The translations under genes were made by a program, and so were the position numbers. Shown here one piece after another: positions 12,226-28,931 of a stretch of DNA of 64,000 nt. Every line of letters begins with the position of its first letter. Position 1 is the stretch's first letter. The notes below the pieces were generated by a model. It was not told where the DNA came from. It saw only the letters and a list, made by a program, of their open reading frames with translations, and made no database searches. The stretch is from Anisus vortex (lineage: Eukaryota; Mollusca; Gastropoda; Planorbidae): contig OX421496.1 in assembly GCA_949126835.1 (NCBI GenBank), forward strand, positions 16,262,844 through 16,326,843, written 5' to 3'.

Positions 12226-12940
12226 CTGGAATAATGTATAGGAACAGAATATAATTTGATTCAGCTCTTTTTATTTAGTAAACTAATTCTTTAACGTACA
12301 TTTTCAGATTATACATTTTTTACATACATTTTTAGTAAGCCACTGTCTTTATGACAGGAAACAATTATTTAGACTAATGAAGTAAAATTCTGCGTGGCAT
12401 TTAAAAAAAAATAACTAAAGACAATTTTGTTTATCTAACTAAATTCTTCTTAATTAAAAAATCTTTGTATAGTTTGAGCAATTTTCTTAATTTTCCTTTT
12501 TTTTATTGTGTGTGTCAAAGTTCAAAATGAGCCTAAACATAATGATTACAGTATATTTGTACAAATGTATAAACCAAACTGATCAGATATAAGGGTAGAC
12601 TAATAAATAGAACAAAGTTTAAGCTCATTGCTAACACTAAATAAGGCATTCTAAAACAACATATTTTACCAATGCATTTACAATAGTATTAGTAATTTAA
12701 AAGAGAAAAAAAAAGCTTGACAGAAAGAGAGAATGGATAGCAGAACCTTGGAGCCTAAGACAAAGAATTATTAATATCAACAATATCTCAATATGTGTGC
12801 ATACAAAATCAAAAGTAACACAATTTTTTTTTAGTTTTATGGCCCAGTAGCCAAAGTTGATTTTATGTTAAAGTTAAATATTATTTATTTTCTGCACTGC
12901 TGTGTTGCCCAATAATGGACCACTTGTTACTGCTTTAATT

Positions 12941-13129
12941 CAGGGGTCGGAAACCTTTTGATTAGTGTGCCAAAGTAGGATTTTTTATTGAATCTGCGTG
13001 CCAACAGACTAAAAAAGGCATCCTGCCCTAGCACTCAATTTCTTGTCGAAGAGACCTGGGTTGCCTTTTTGTGGGGCCTTTACACGCCACTGAAAATCTG
13101 GCACATGTGCTGTAGGTTACTGACCCCTG
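12941..13129. mobile_element. hAT-like MITE
   Basis: Left terminus caggggtcggaaacc and right terminus ggttactgacccctg are inverted repeats of about 15 bases with the CAGGGGT start common among hAT elements. The flanking 8-mers ctttaatt and cttagttt are only partly alike, so the TSD is decayed. At 189 bp it has no coding capacity. A relative lies at 34778-34937. Confidence 0.7.
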
Positions 13130-13544
13130 CTTAGTTTATTCCTGCTAAACCACATGCAACCAAATGCAAAACTCAATTTGGTGGTTAAACATAAAGTATA
13201 AAAAATTATGGTAGTGATATTAGCTGATGCTGAAAGGCACAATGCTTTAAACACATGAGATGTTATCCACTATTCTGTTTTTCCTAGTTACTAGGAGGCA
13301 GCCTAACATTAAAGTTTTCTAGGTTCTTTATTCTCATTCTTTAAAAAAAAATTTAAAACACATAAATTATTCATTATGCTCTAAACTGCCATTCCTAACT
13401 ATAATTTTTTATTCATATCATATATGTGGGCATCAAATAAATGTTTGGATTATCAGTCACTTATTTTCCTTGTGTAACCCAATAATTCTAGAAGAAAAAC
13501 CATCAGCCAAGAAATACTTAATCTACCCACTCAGGTAAATAAAG

Positions 13545-13634
13545 GTTTTATTATGACTGAAACATTTAGTGCTATGCAATGCTGTAAAAGTTTTATTATG
13601 ACTGAAACATTTAGTGCTATGCAATGCTGTAAAA
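13545..13634. repeat. 45-bp direct duplication
   Basis: Two identical units containing ttattatgactgaaacattt and gctatgcaatgctgtaaaag, back to back. No function evident. Confidence 0.9.
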
Positions 13635-14273
13635 GTTTAGAGATATTTAGAAAAAAAATGTGTAGAGATATTTTTATATATTGCCAGGCAAATTGGTGCA
13701 GTTATTTTTGTACAGTGCATTTCTTGTTTAAGTATCATATTCCAAAATCAAGTGCAATAATTCAACCATAAAAGCATACATTAGTAATCTCCCTTCCACC
13801 TTGGCACATTTTGTCAAATTACATGTAATATGTAAATATAAAAATATTTTTTTAAGTAAAACCTATACATTAGATTTTAAAACTGCATTATTACTATTAC
13901 TATGTCTGAAAAAAATCATTGGATGGAAATAATTTCAAACACATAAACAAGGCAATGTAGAAAATGAAGCTAATCATTATTTACCCACAAAATATTTTCT
14001 AATTCAATTCTCCTGGTTCATTATATTTTAGTGTCTGTGAAGAATAACTTTAAGCCATTGATTTTATTTAATCCCATAGATTTTGGCAGATTTAATTCAA
14101 GAAAGCATAAAAAAACAAATCAATCAAAGCATTTCTTGTAATTTTTGTCACAATTGTGTTTATTAAAGCATGATTAGGTAGACAAAAACATCAGTTTATT
14201 TCACTGAGTTGTACTGTTTAGCAAGGTTTAAAAGCAGGCTTAGTCACACTTAGTGAGTATAAAATTGTGTGCC

Positions 14274-14275
<2 letters not shown>

Positions 14276-14317
<42 letters not shown>
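14276..14317. repeat. (TA)n microsatellite
   Basis: About 20 TA units followed by a short CA-type run. Confidence 0.95.
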
Positions 14318-14324
<7 letters not shown>

Positions 14325-17300
14325 CGCACACAAGCACAAACAAGCTGGTTGATGGGTGAATTCATTAAATATATTTCATGAATGAATATGAGCTAACTTT
14401 ATTGATAGATGCAACAATTATTCCATATAAGATGTAACAAGATAAAAGTATAAACAATATTGTAACAAAAATTTAAAAAAATCCCAAGATTTTACATAAA
14501 TGTTATATCATACTCCACCATAGTTCTACACAATAAATGTTTGCTAACCCTGTACTAGAAACACAATTCTATAATGGATTATTACAACAAGGGCCATGTT
14601 TACACCAGGAATGATAGAAGGTTAACAAGCAACAGTAAAAATAACAACAACAAAACTAAAACAAAAAAAAAACAACACAAGGTTCTTAACAATAGCAGTC
14701 ACACATCGGTAACAATGGTTTTAAGCAGACTTCCAGCCACATGCACTGCACTTTACAAAGTTAAAAATGAGTAAAACTGAAGAAAAAGTGCTGTTGTATT
14801 TAACAGAAACAAAATCATGCCTTAAAGTAATGAAATTAATATAATGTGCCAGAATCTGGTTTTTAGGTTGAAAGAAAAGTTACGATAATTTCACTACCGG
14901 TATTTCGGTAAATTAAAGTAGTTTGGTAAAAGTAAAAATAATGTTTTAGCTTTTTGGTTTGCTTTCAACCCAAGGTTAAACAATTACAATTAAAATAACT
15001 TAATCAATTTTTACTAAATAAACCTAAAAAAATTTAAAATATCTAAGATTAAGATGTCTTGAATACAGCTTTAAACAAGTTATGCAACTAAGATCATTTC
15101 TATAAAGCTACCTGTATAATTTAAACATTCAAAATAATTGTCTAAGTATATCTACAAATATCAAAAGTGACTGTTCGTAGTTTGAAAACAAAAAATGATA
15201 TATTTTGAAAAGAACTATAAAATGTAACTTCCAACATAAATAACTCCAACAATCAAACAACAATCACATAGAACTAAAACCTCTAAAGATGATCAGAAAT
15301 GTTCACAAAAAAAAAGGGAAATATAAAACCAATCACCAATGAAAACAAAAGTTGTAAAGAGGGGAAACTCATGCCTTCATCATTTAAACTTAGGTTGTCT
15401 TTCTTTTTTTTTTAGATTTATATTTTTAAAAAGTATTTATATTATACTAACATTAGTAATATATTAATTTTATTAAATGTTTAAAAAAGTTTTTCAAACA
15501 ATTAAAATGGCTTAAAGAGTGAAGATGTATGCTGGTACTTAGTATCCAAGGGAATTTTATTTTAAATCCTATGCAGATAATTCTTAGCAGTTAATTTCAA
15601 ATTTGAGGCATGTGGGTAATAAATTCTGACAGACAGGAAGGTAGGAGGGGCTTAAAATAATACTGGGAGGAGCTTTGGCAACATTTACTTACACAAGACT
15701 ATTTGTCTGCTGACACTTCACTTTACCCTAATAGGTATTCCCAGAGATTGGGCTATGCTGGCCTGAGGAGGTGGGGATAAAATATAAATACAGCACACAT
15801 TGGTCATAGCAGTAGTACACAATACATCACATGTCACATTCATAAAAATGTATCACAGCAAAACCACATGCTTCACATTGGACATCTCCAGATTAGCACT
15901 TACCAGCACTCTCTCAGGCTAAAACAATTTTTTATAAATAATTCTTGCCTCGTTTCCCCTGCCCCCAATCCCTATAGAAAGATGGTGTTTGTAATACTCT
16001 ATCTACATCAGTGCAGACAAAACACTCATACAGAGAGCTGGGCTTAGATATAATGAAACTCTTATAAATCTGTGAGATGCTTGGTAATCGTCCAAACTCA
16101 CTAGAGTAAATGGGTGACAGCTGTAAACATAGCTGAGATGGGGAGGCTCTATTAGTATTAGTTGAAAGAGATTAAGTCTTTGTTAAACCTTAACAACTCC
16201 AACACTGGCTTAACCTACTGGGCTCATTCTTCCTGCTTTTAATCTTGTTATTTTTTTTATACAGAGGTTTGAGGAACTCATCAAATATTTAATGTAATAA
16301 AAAAACATGAAAATTCAGTTAACATACTGATAATTAAAAATAAAATAATTTATAATGTACTATTTATAATGAAATTTAGTGGCGGCAAACACACAGGCCG
16401 GAAACAATCTACACATGCGACTAAGGTCCTCTGTAAAGAAGGAGATGTTAAAAAAGTTTCCTCAGATGTGATTGATGCCGCTGTCTACTGACTGGGGAAC
16501 ACTTGCTAAGTGTAGTGTAAAAACAGAAGGAGAAAAGAAAAACAATGAGACTGTGGATCCAGTATTAACATTAAACTAAAAAAAAATGTTACGCTGTTAT
16601 TTATACATTGGCCAAATCTGAAACAAGATACATTTTATTTAGATACCTGGAGGTCAAGCTAACTGAATGCTGTGTAAGTTATTAGATTTATATTCAAAAG
16701 GGAGAGCAAATACTTTTCTTTGTTTAATTTTAATTATTTGACTTGAAAAGTTGCCCCCCCCCAAAAAAAAAAACAAAAAAAAAAAAATATCCTAATGTCA
16801 TCCACAGCCAAAGTGGTAGCATTTAAAACTGCGACATTTCCTTCAAACAAACAAGATTTGTAGCACTTAATACAGACATCTTTTGTATAAGTGTGAGCTC
16901 TTAAATGTTTTGTATGAGATCCAGCGAAGCATTAGTGAAATAACTCTAAAGCTGAACATTTCATAATGTTTATAAAACTAACTTCAATTAAACTGTTACA
17001 AAGATAATTTGTGTAAATTATATTTTTGAATGTGGGACTGTACGGCAAATCCAGGAATCAGCATGGAATGTAAACCTCTGAACTGTGGGAAACTTTATAA
17101 CTGTCAAAATTTTGTTACTTCAGTTCAAAGGACTAACCTCTAAATATTATTTATTCATAGTTCATAGTTTGTTGAGGCTTTGCTCATTTGTGTAATCAGG
17201 AGGTGTTTCTTTCCAAAGCAATTATAAAGTATATAATATGCGTACAAAAGTTAAGGCTGCTTTATTTGAGAACTACCATTACATATATGTGACCTGTTCT

Positions 17301-18423
17301 GACAAAAACTTACTTAAGTCGCTGGAGTTAATCCAAAATAAAAGCATTTTTTCTGAAGTGATAGTTGATCTTTTTAAAATTACTTTTTATGGAAATAGCT
17401 ATATTGTCCATTTTTGAATCACAATTACTCAGTCTGTGTTATTTTGTAAACAAAAATTAATTCAATAACTTTGTTGATAAAAAAATCAATCATTTTATAG
17501 CTTCTTCTTCCTCAAAAGTTATGATTTGGAGTATTCGTACAACAAGTCCAATAGTTGTGATGAACTGCACCATGGCTGTCATTTGCTCCAGTCCACCATA
17601 CAGTTTGTCATTAAAGGTAGCTTCCTGGGGCCATATATGGCTGACCGGGTAGAGTGTAATGCATATATAATGCATATCTTCAAAGTAAATATCTTTTTCA
17701 GTCTTTAGACGTCTCTTGTACAACATTCAAGAACTGTCACTAGATAAGAAAATCAATGCCTTTCCAACAGTAGATAATTATTACCAGTAACTAACTACTT
17801 GAGTTTTTTTAGTTATTTAAAAAAATACTTGAAACTCTATTTAAAGATATTGTTAAGTTTAATACCAAATTTAAACCTGTTCAAAGTCCTTTTAACCATA
17901 TATACATACTAAAAATCTAAAAAACCCACTTAAGTACCATTTCATCAGAACGAGTCATATATATATATTTATATCCAATGCAAGAGGATTGCCAACTGAA
18001 GAAAAAAACAAGTATAACTAAATTATTTATTCAATATAACTGCTTGTTAAATAAAAGTTTCCTTATATGATTAATTCCCTGGCGGCAACGCTATTCACAA
18101 GTGTCCCAGCTACTGTAAACAGGAATGCAAGAAACAATACAATGTGGAAAAAAACAACAACAATATGAGAAAAACAAAAATGTTTTTAAAGCAACACTCC
18201 ATAGCAAGAGAATCCCTTTCAAGTTTGGAGATAAACTGTACACCCACAGTAAATTAACAACAACAATGTGCAACATTTAGAAACATTCATTCTAGTTCCC
18301 TGTTCAACACAGAAGAGAGCTAATAGATCAGTAAATTACACAGCAAACACACACGTCCAGCTGTATGCTTCCAAAAAAACCAATGCCATGAGTTGAGCAG
18401 ACAAGTCAAATGTAAACACAGAT

Positions 18424-18444
18424 ATACACACACACACACACACA
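18424..18444. repeat. (CA)n microsatellite
   Basis: Short run of alternating CA just 3' of the synaptophysin-family stop codon. Confidence 0.9.
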
Positions 18445-18544
18445 GATCAATTCACTGCTCTCAAACAAAACCATGCTTCTAATGGCCCAAGTCTGCACCC
18501 AGCGAGCGGCAGAGAAGATTCTGATGGGGAGAAGAAGACAGGCA

Positions 18545-22213
<3,669 letters not shown>

Positions 22214-23975
22214 CTGATGATGGAACAAACAACATTAGTGGACAGGATTTATCAATGCTAAATAAAAACATCATGATCTGATTAATAGAATAATGTATAT
22301 ATTTAGACAAAACTTTCCCTGGAGAAAGACAAAACTAGGTGATAACTGAAAAAAAAGGACACTTGGACCTAGTAGCCAATAACAAAACAATATTCCTAAG
22401 TCCCCTTTCTGTAAAATATACAGTATGTATTTTTACATGTTATCTACATCTACAAAATGTACAAAATGTACACCACATAATGTATATTAATGCGTTATAT
22501 GTTACAAACTATGTTAGCTTTAATAATAGGGATGGTCTACAAGAGTTGGTGTCAGTGGGTCACTACACTGTCTTTTATTCAGTTGTGGGGTTGAGAAGGA
22601 CAGTTAATAATTATTAAAATTACTTTCTATTTTTGGTATAAACGAAGGTCACATATGCCAGTCGAAACAAACCTAATGAACTGTTTATAATTACACAAAG
22701 CTAACAATGCCAGAATTGAAATAGATAGGGTAAAGAAATTTTAATGCACTTTATTTTAAACAGCTTCACTTGTCATAAGCCTTGAAACTGTCAAGGACAC
22801 ACACAGAAAACCATTATCCACTTTTGTGCTGAACTCTCAAGCCATTAGACCAGAAGGGGAACTAATTCATATATTGATTCTGGATTTCATTTCCCTTGCA
22901 CATTCATTTAACAATCACATAAAAAGATGTTGGTGTTGTTTTTAAATGTTAAACAGAGTTTCATTAGGGGCTAACAGGTGACATATCTCCCAAACAATCC
23001 ACATTACCCTTCATACAAAAATGTACAAACTGTTAACAGTTCCTATCCATCCTGGACATTTAAATATAAACTGTATTGTAATGGATACACCACACAAAAA
23101 TGTCATCCTTTTACAAAAACATTACCTCAGAGAATTACATAATACAACTTTGATTTTCTTAGTGTCTCAAAAATTGATTATTTTTCTCTCTTTCACATTT
23201 TCATCACTAATTGTTTAGGGAAAAATAAAAGAGAAAAAAAACAACAAAGAAATAAACAAAACGCAATTTCAAAACCAGGTTTGTTATTGAAAGAAAGGAA
23301 TGTGCAGAAATAAAGACCAGTGTCAAGTTGAAACCAAAACAACATGAAGATATCAGAGCCACCCACACAGTCTGAATGTGTTGTTGCAGTTACAACTGAG
23401 TATAAAGGGACACTATACATTTTTAATGTCAAGTCCTGGTGTGAAATATATACAGTCTACAGTTACACCCAGTGAACCTGACACATGTCACAGTCAGGAT
23501 ATTTCGGTTTTCATTTTATCTTGTAAATTAATGGAAACACCATCTGTGTTGGTTTGCAGCTTTGTGTTCCATCCTACATGTTTAAGACTTGTTGTTTTTA
23601 TTACCTAATTAAACAATGAATGAAATATAACTTGGTCACCTACACATTGTGCTTAATTTAGTGTAAGGATTTATTTTATCATGTAATTAAGGATTTATTT
23701 TAAGAGGTAGTCTAAAGCTTTCGATTTTGATAAAAAGTGGATTTTTAGTAGCTACACGGTTTTATCTGTGTTTTAGTGGCAACATTTTAACTTAAAAAGC
23801 TGTATTAGGTTATGTTGAATACTATTTATGTAGACCACCAGTGGGAATTCCCGAAATGACAAGGAATCTATTTTTAGATCCCAGCTAAACCCTTAGTGGA
23901 AGTGACTGGGTTAGTCAGTATAGCCACGTCATTTGTAACTGTGCGTAAATCGCCAATTCAACCAATACAAGGTAT
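22214..23975. other. Intron or intergenic, nothing recognised
   Basis: AT-rich sequence upstream (in gene sense) of the synaptophysin-family exon 2 and ahead of the first Rab-like gene. No supported exon was found on either strand. Confidence 0.45.
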
Positions 23976-23978
23976 GGG

Positions 23979-23986
23979 TATATATA
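23979..23986 (+). promoter_or_regulatory. Candidate TATA box of Rab-like gene 1
   Basis: TATATATA lies about 107 bases upstream of the proposed ATG at 24093, leaving room for a 5' UTR of roughly 80 bases. It is the only such element close upstream. Inferred from position only. Confidence 0.35.
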
Positions 23987-24092
23987 CAAATCTACACCAC
24001 AGATTAGCAATGAGACAGCGGCGAGTGGTAAAACTTTCTACATTGAATTGCATACACATCTTTGAGTGGCGGACATTCAATACAGACAAACC

Positions 24093-25541
24093 ATGGTAAG
24101 TAACGCTTTCTTTTTTGCTATAGCAACCGGTAATCACGTGGTGCTTTTAATCCACAATAGTCTTTATAAGAAAAGCCAGAAAAGATGCCCAAATTCAAAG
24201 TTATGAACAGTGGACAGTCAGTGTCCATTCGACATTTACAAAAAACCAACATGTGACACGGAGGGCTATCGGGGTACAGAAGAGATTGGCACCAACAAGC
24301 AATAGTTTAGGCTATCTACAAGTAAGAGCAGCACATATTTCTTGTTAGAAAATTGGGCAGAAAAAATTCCCACATCGTTGTATTAGTATTGTTGTTAGCA
24401 TCAGTTTGGTTAACATCAGTATTGTTACTCAATATTGTTGGGAAATATCATAAAGCCGTAAGAACCTTTAAAAAAAACAACAATTATATACCCATATTGC
24501 AAATGTGCAACTACACACACAAAATCCATAATAATTTCAAATTAATAAACTATGAAGTGATGTGAAAGATCGGTCTTGTATGTTACAGTCGCTTCTTCTT
24601 TATATTATTATAGGATATATCAATGACTATAATAAGATGGACCGCTTGCTTTGATTCTTATATATATAATCGAGTCATAGATGTTCTTTATCTTTCTCAT
24701 TAACATTTCCAGCAGAGTGCCAGACAGCACGATGTTAGTGAGTACATCTTCAAAATCATCATCGTTGGAGACTCGGGCGTGGGCAAAACATCCCTGATGC
24801 TACGCTACACGGACAACTGTTTTAGCGAGAGCTTCATCACTACCATTGGGGTAGACTTCAAGTAAGTTATATAACATACCTCCAGTGTGAGTGGGTGTGA
24901 GTGAGTAATGTCTTAAAAAAAAAAAAAGCTACAAAGTAAAATAGGCATATTTAGAACTAATAACTAAACAAGTATAATTTTCAACTTTCGACTGGTCCAA
25001 AAATGTGTTCTGATTATTTATCTATGCATTCAATTGTATTATCTACAGAATCAAAACGACGGACGTTTCTGGGGTTTCAGCTAAGCTTCACATCTGGGAC
25101 ACGGCAGGACAAGACCGTTTTAGAAATATAGTGTCCAGCTTCTACAGAGGCGCGGACAGCGTCGTCCTTGTGTTCGACTTGACCAACATGGAAAGTTTCC
25201 ATAACATAGGCAGCTGGATCTCGGAGACTCGCCACTATGGGTCTGACCAGTGCGCCTTGCTCCTAGTTGGGAACAAGGCGGACATGGTCAAGGAGCGCGG
25301 GGTGCCCTACGAGATGGCCCGCAGCCTGGCGGACAGCTTGGGTGTCCAGTACATCGAGACCAGCAGCAAAAGCTCTTTCAACGTAGAGACTGCATTCAAC
25401 TCTATAGCAGAAACGTTAGTGGAGCAGAGGAAAGAATCCTCCGTGCTGACGAAACCTGATCCAGTAGGTTACGTTGACATCAATGCCAGAAAGGTGAACG
25501 ATGATTGGTGTTTTGGCAGGGGCACGTGTTCAACAGTTTAA
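24093..25541 (+). CDS. Rab-like small GTPase 1, canonical motifs
   Basis: Three coding exons: ATG alone at 24093-24095 followed by gtaagtaac, then 24713-24861, then 25049-25541 (stop TAA). They total 214 residues, normal for a Rab. All nucleotide-binding motifs are intact: P-loop GDSGVGKTS, switch [14 protein letters not shown] in [14 protein letters not shown], and ETSSK. IGVDFKIK and the FYRGADS segment are Rab-type signatures (RabF motifs). The C terminus CSTV fits a CaaX prenylation box, and an upstream Cys (WCFGRG) may be a second lipid site. Rabs cycle between GTP and GDP to direct vesicle traffic (family knowledge). The exact subfamily (Rab1/8/10/35-like group) cannot be fixed by eye. 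It is the parent-like member of a three-gene tandem cluster. Coding exons are clearly GC-richer than flanks. The second exon has tandem AG acceptors three bases apart. Confidence 0.88.
24625..24650 (+). repeat. Solo terminal repeat of the 48033-48317 MITE family
   Basis: gactataataagatggaccg and the following cttgct match the terminal inverted repeat of the MITE at 48.0 kb. No second end is visible nearby, so this is a fragment in intron 1 of Rab-like gene 1. Confidence 0.7.
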
Positions 25542-27077
25542 CAAACTAAAGGCAAGAGCCATAACTGTGAAAAGTTCCAATAGATAAAGATCATTGTTGA
25601 ACGCTGCATGGGAGGCTGAGCCAAAGAGTTAAATCATATACAACTAGGATCTAGATGTGTATAGGATGTTTAAAAAAATACTGACGATATTGAACATCAT
25701 GTTTCTACGTCCAGTATTGCCAGAAAAAAAAGTCTTCCACTTCAGCAATGGCAAGCTCTACATTGCAATGCAAAGTGCCTTAACTACAGTTATGAGTCGA
25801 AGGCGATCTAATAGAACTAACTCAAGGCAGCTCTTTACATTCAACTGTGCGTGTTGATTTAATAATGTTTGTAACAATTAAACTACAACTGGTGAAAAAA
25901 TGTGCATTCCAGAACTCTGCAACGGAAGTATTGCAAGCAGGCTTACATATCAAAGGTATTCCACGACTAATTTATCTCACAACTGATCTTTTTTTTCTCT
26001 ATGTTGTTTTAATGTGATATTTCAGTTTAAAAAAAAACATGTACATATACTTTTTATTTTAATATCAACCGATGTCATGAAATAATAAATTGTTATAGAA
26101 TCTGTTGGATTGCAGCTACTTACTTTAAATAAATTCTCTTATATTTTAATTCGATTGGGGGTGTGGAATTGAAAGCTGTCATTGCCTTGAAATGGCTTTT
26201 TAAAAAGGGAGTATAATATAAGCAATATATGCCATTAAAAATATATGTGTTCTAGCCTCACCCTTATCCTATAAGACTGTGTATATTATTTATATAGATC
26301 ACACCCACCCCTCACAAACTTGGGACATTTTAGTAGAAGCCCATCAATAATAATAAAAGAAAAAAAAACTACTAAAAGCAAATAATAACTATACTATGTA
26401 AAAAAAATGTTTCTTGACAAAATATTCTGCTGCTGCTGTGTAGATTCAGATACTATAAGAAGATAGTGTAATTTATTACAGACGTTCCTACCGAAGCCAA
26501 CTGTAATAATAGATCCAAACCATCACTAAAATATGAAAATATAAAGGTAGAAGCTAGAATGGTACACATAGGCATTAGATATTCTTTCATTCCTTATTTC
26601 TTTGTCTACTCCCAAAAATAACAACAACAAAACAACAACAAAAAATACGGATTTTCCCTTTCATGCAAAAATATTTTTCTTAAAGCCGTCAGCAAAACGT
26701 AAGAGTAAGAGACAGAGCCCGAATCTATATAGATGTATAAACACTGTAAAAAAAAATATATCTCAAAGAGCTGCACTGTTATGGCTTTACTTCGTCTACA
26801 TAAGGTGCTTATCATTATAACACACCAAGACGTAGTTCAATACTCAGACTGGCTTGCCAACTTTTCTTCCCCCCCCCCCCCCCCCCCACCGCAAAGTGCC
26901 AGTATACAGACAAGAACAAATAAAGGATATCTAAAATTTATATTTTCTTCTTTCATAGACACTTATAAGAAAATAGAGAAATAAAAAGATAGAAAAGAAA
27001 GTAAGAATAGAAAGTGCTTTCAACTTGTATGAACAATAGTAGTCCGTACCACACAGTTTGTGATTAAGAGTTATACA
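25542..27077. other. 3' flank of Rab-like gene 1
   Basis: Contains candidate AATAAA signals (for example 26084-26089) and a poly(C) run near 26870. No supported coding region. Confidence 0.4.
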
Positions 27078-27290
27078 CACAGACACACTGTTCCAGCCAG
27101 GAGACGTAGCTGGTGGCCAGGTTGGCACAAAGAGTACAGCAACTGAAGAATCTGTCAACATTTTTTTTCTCTCCTCCACGACCAGCTGAGAAGCCACTTG
27201 TTTCAGCCGCTGACCAACAAAAGATTCTATTATGGGGGTCCATTCATTGATCCACAGCCACGCAGGACCGTGTCCTAGGGGTTCAGATTT
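27078..27290 (-). other. GC-rich exon-like island, uncertain
   Basis: This - strand segment is markedly richer in GC than its flanks and open in two frames. One frame runs from a TAG at 27291-27293 through LWINEWTPIIESF and QLVVEERKKML. The other starts ATG (about 27243) with MDPHNRIFCW and contains RFFSCCTLCANLA. Only one could be real. An AG (CCCCTAG) near its 5' side could be an acceptor, but I see no convincing donor. Unrecognised family; may be a decayed repeat. Confidence 0.2.
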
Positions 27291-28703
27291 CTAGCCAGGT
27301 CATGACTATAATGAAAGGCTAGGTCAAGGGCAACCTTTTATAGGTACAACATTGGTTAGAAAATAAAAACATGGTCAGAAAATAACTAATAGAAAACAAC
27401 AAAAAGAAAAGGGGGAGGTGGGGCAGTGGAAGGTTTCAGTTTGATCACGTGATGACTTAAACAATTTAAAACTGTAATGTGTAGCGATAAATCAATACAA
27501 TAATCAAGTACTATATACAGTCAATATAGGAGGAGATAACTTGTTCTTATTAACACATATTGATTCCTACAGATTGGTTTTTTTTTTTTTTTTTTTATTT
27601 TTTTTTTTTTTGCTTTTGGATTGTCCGGAAGAGTTAAGCTCAACACAGTGTTTGAATAAAACTTGATCACCATAAAAACAACTGAAAACGGTGTAATGAT
27701 GTTGATGGTGTGCCAACCCCGAATGTTATATGTATCTTTTATCGTCCTGTTATAAAAAGATGCTCAAATCTACGTTAACTCGTGTACTCCCAGAAAGACC
27801 ATTAGACAAGACATCAGTCACCGGTACTCTGTTAGTCATTCAATGTTTGGGCTTTTAGTCACCAGAGATAAGTTTAGCCCACCAGATGTTGTGAGGCTAT
27901 ATAAAACATAGGAAATCTTGAGTACTGAACTAACGATTCCATGGCAACAAACGGGGCACAAAAGTGAACTTTAGAACAAATGATGCCAGTTTCCTTTGTT
28001 CTAAAAAAACAACCTCTTCTGCCTTTATTGACACTAAAACCGACCAGAAAATGTTAGCGTAAATAGGAAATGAGCTTAAAGGAGACACACACTAAAGGAA
28101 GTGGACAATAAACATTTCAAATGGCCGGTGTTTGTAATCAAATCAAACAGCAAAGTAAACCAACTAAACATTTTAGTACAACTCAATGCAATAAAACCGC
28201 CACATGCCTTAAGGCAAAGAAATTATAAAGTATTAGTTACATCACAGTGACACAATGTTTAAGCCGAAAAGGAAACCAAAAGGCATTATATTTATTGTTG
28301 ATTCAATTTATAGATTGTATAGAAAAGATTAGATTCATATAAAGTAGACCGATAAAACAATCAGAAAGAAATACACGCATCGAATCCAAAACTTTTGATG
28401 TCTTAACTCATTCATTCTATACTGTATCTATAAACCCACTATATCTAACAGTTTTATCGCCAATACACACAATTTTAGTTACATCTATACTCGAGGGGTC
28501 TATCTAAAATAGGTTCAAATATCACCAAAATATCAGAAAAATACACTTACTGTTTATCCCTAGCATATCACGATTGTCTGTCCTAGATTTTTCTGCTTTT
28601 TTTTTCGCGACCTGGTAATTTCACTGTATGTGGCAACATCTGAATCGGCCAAATCAAGCCGATTCGTGTTGGAAGCTACACAGAAGGGAACAATGTACAA
28701 TAG

Positions 28704-28931
28704 CAGAGTCCGATAGGGGCCTACTTTAGTAGGCTTAGGCCCCGTGCAGATTGGCGGTGTAGAAATTGCAGTGATGCGGAAGAGACGGTCGAGCACGTGC
28801 TTGCAGAGTGCCCAGCCTTGCAGGATCCTAGAGTGGACAAAGACGTCCAACCGTTTGCGACGAACCTTTACGGTAACGTATCACAGCTGCATGATACAGC
28901 GGAATTCGTTTTCCGAGCCACAAGAGAGTAA
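28704..28931 (+). pseudogene. LINE reverse-transcriptase C-terminal relic (zinc knuckle)
   Basis: 75 codons then TAA, entered from a TAG at 28701-28703. It contains CRNCSDAEETVEHVLAECP, a C-x2-C...H-x4-C knuckle typical of the C terminus of non-LTR retrotransposon polymerases, followed by about 38 residues. No RT domain remains upstream, so it is 5'-truncated, as usual for LINE insertions. The GC content differs sharply from its surroundings. Confidence 0.75.

Larger units (their letters stand above)
13635..18544. other. Long non-coding stretch; possibly 3' UTR of the synaptophysin-family gene
   Basis: No supported exon. The sequence lies immediately 3' of the synaptophysin-family stop (- strand) and has moderately GC-richer patches near 15.6-16.2 kb and 16.4-16.55 kb. 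A long neuronal-type 3' UTR is possible but unproven. It holds a (TA)n microsatellite at about 14276-14317. A - strand open frame at 17490-17726 (hydrophobic stretch VQFITTIGLVVRILQ) lacks clear splice partners and was not called. Confidence 0.35.

Noticed and set aside
17490..17726. - strand frame with hydrophobic segment VQFITTIGLVVRILQ as an exon of a membrane protein
   Set aside because: No convincing donor or acceptor pair and no recognised family.
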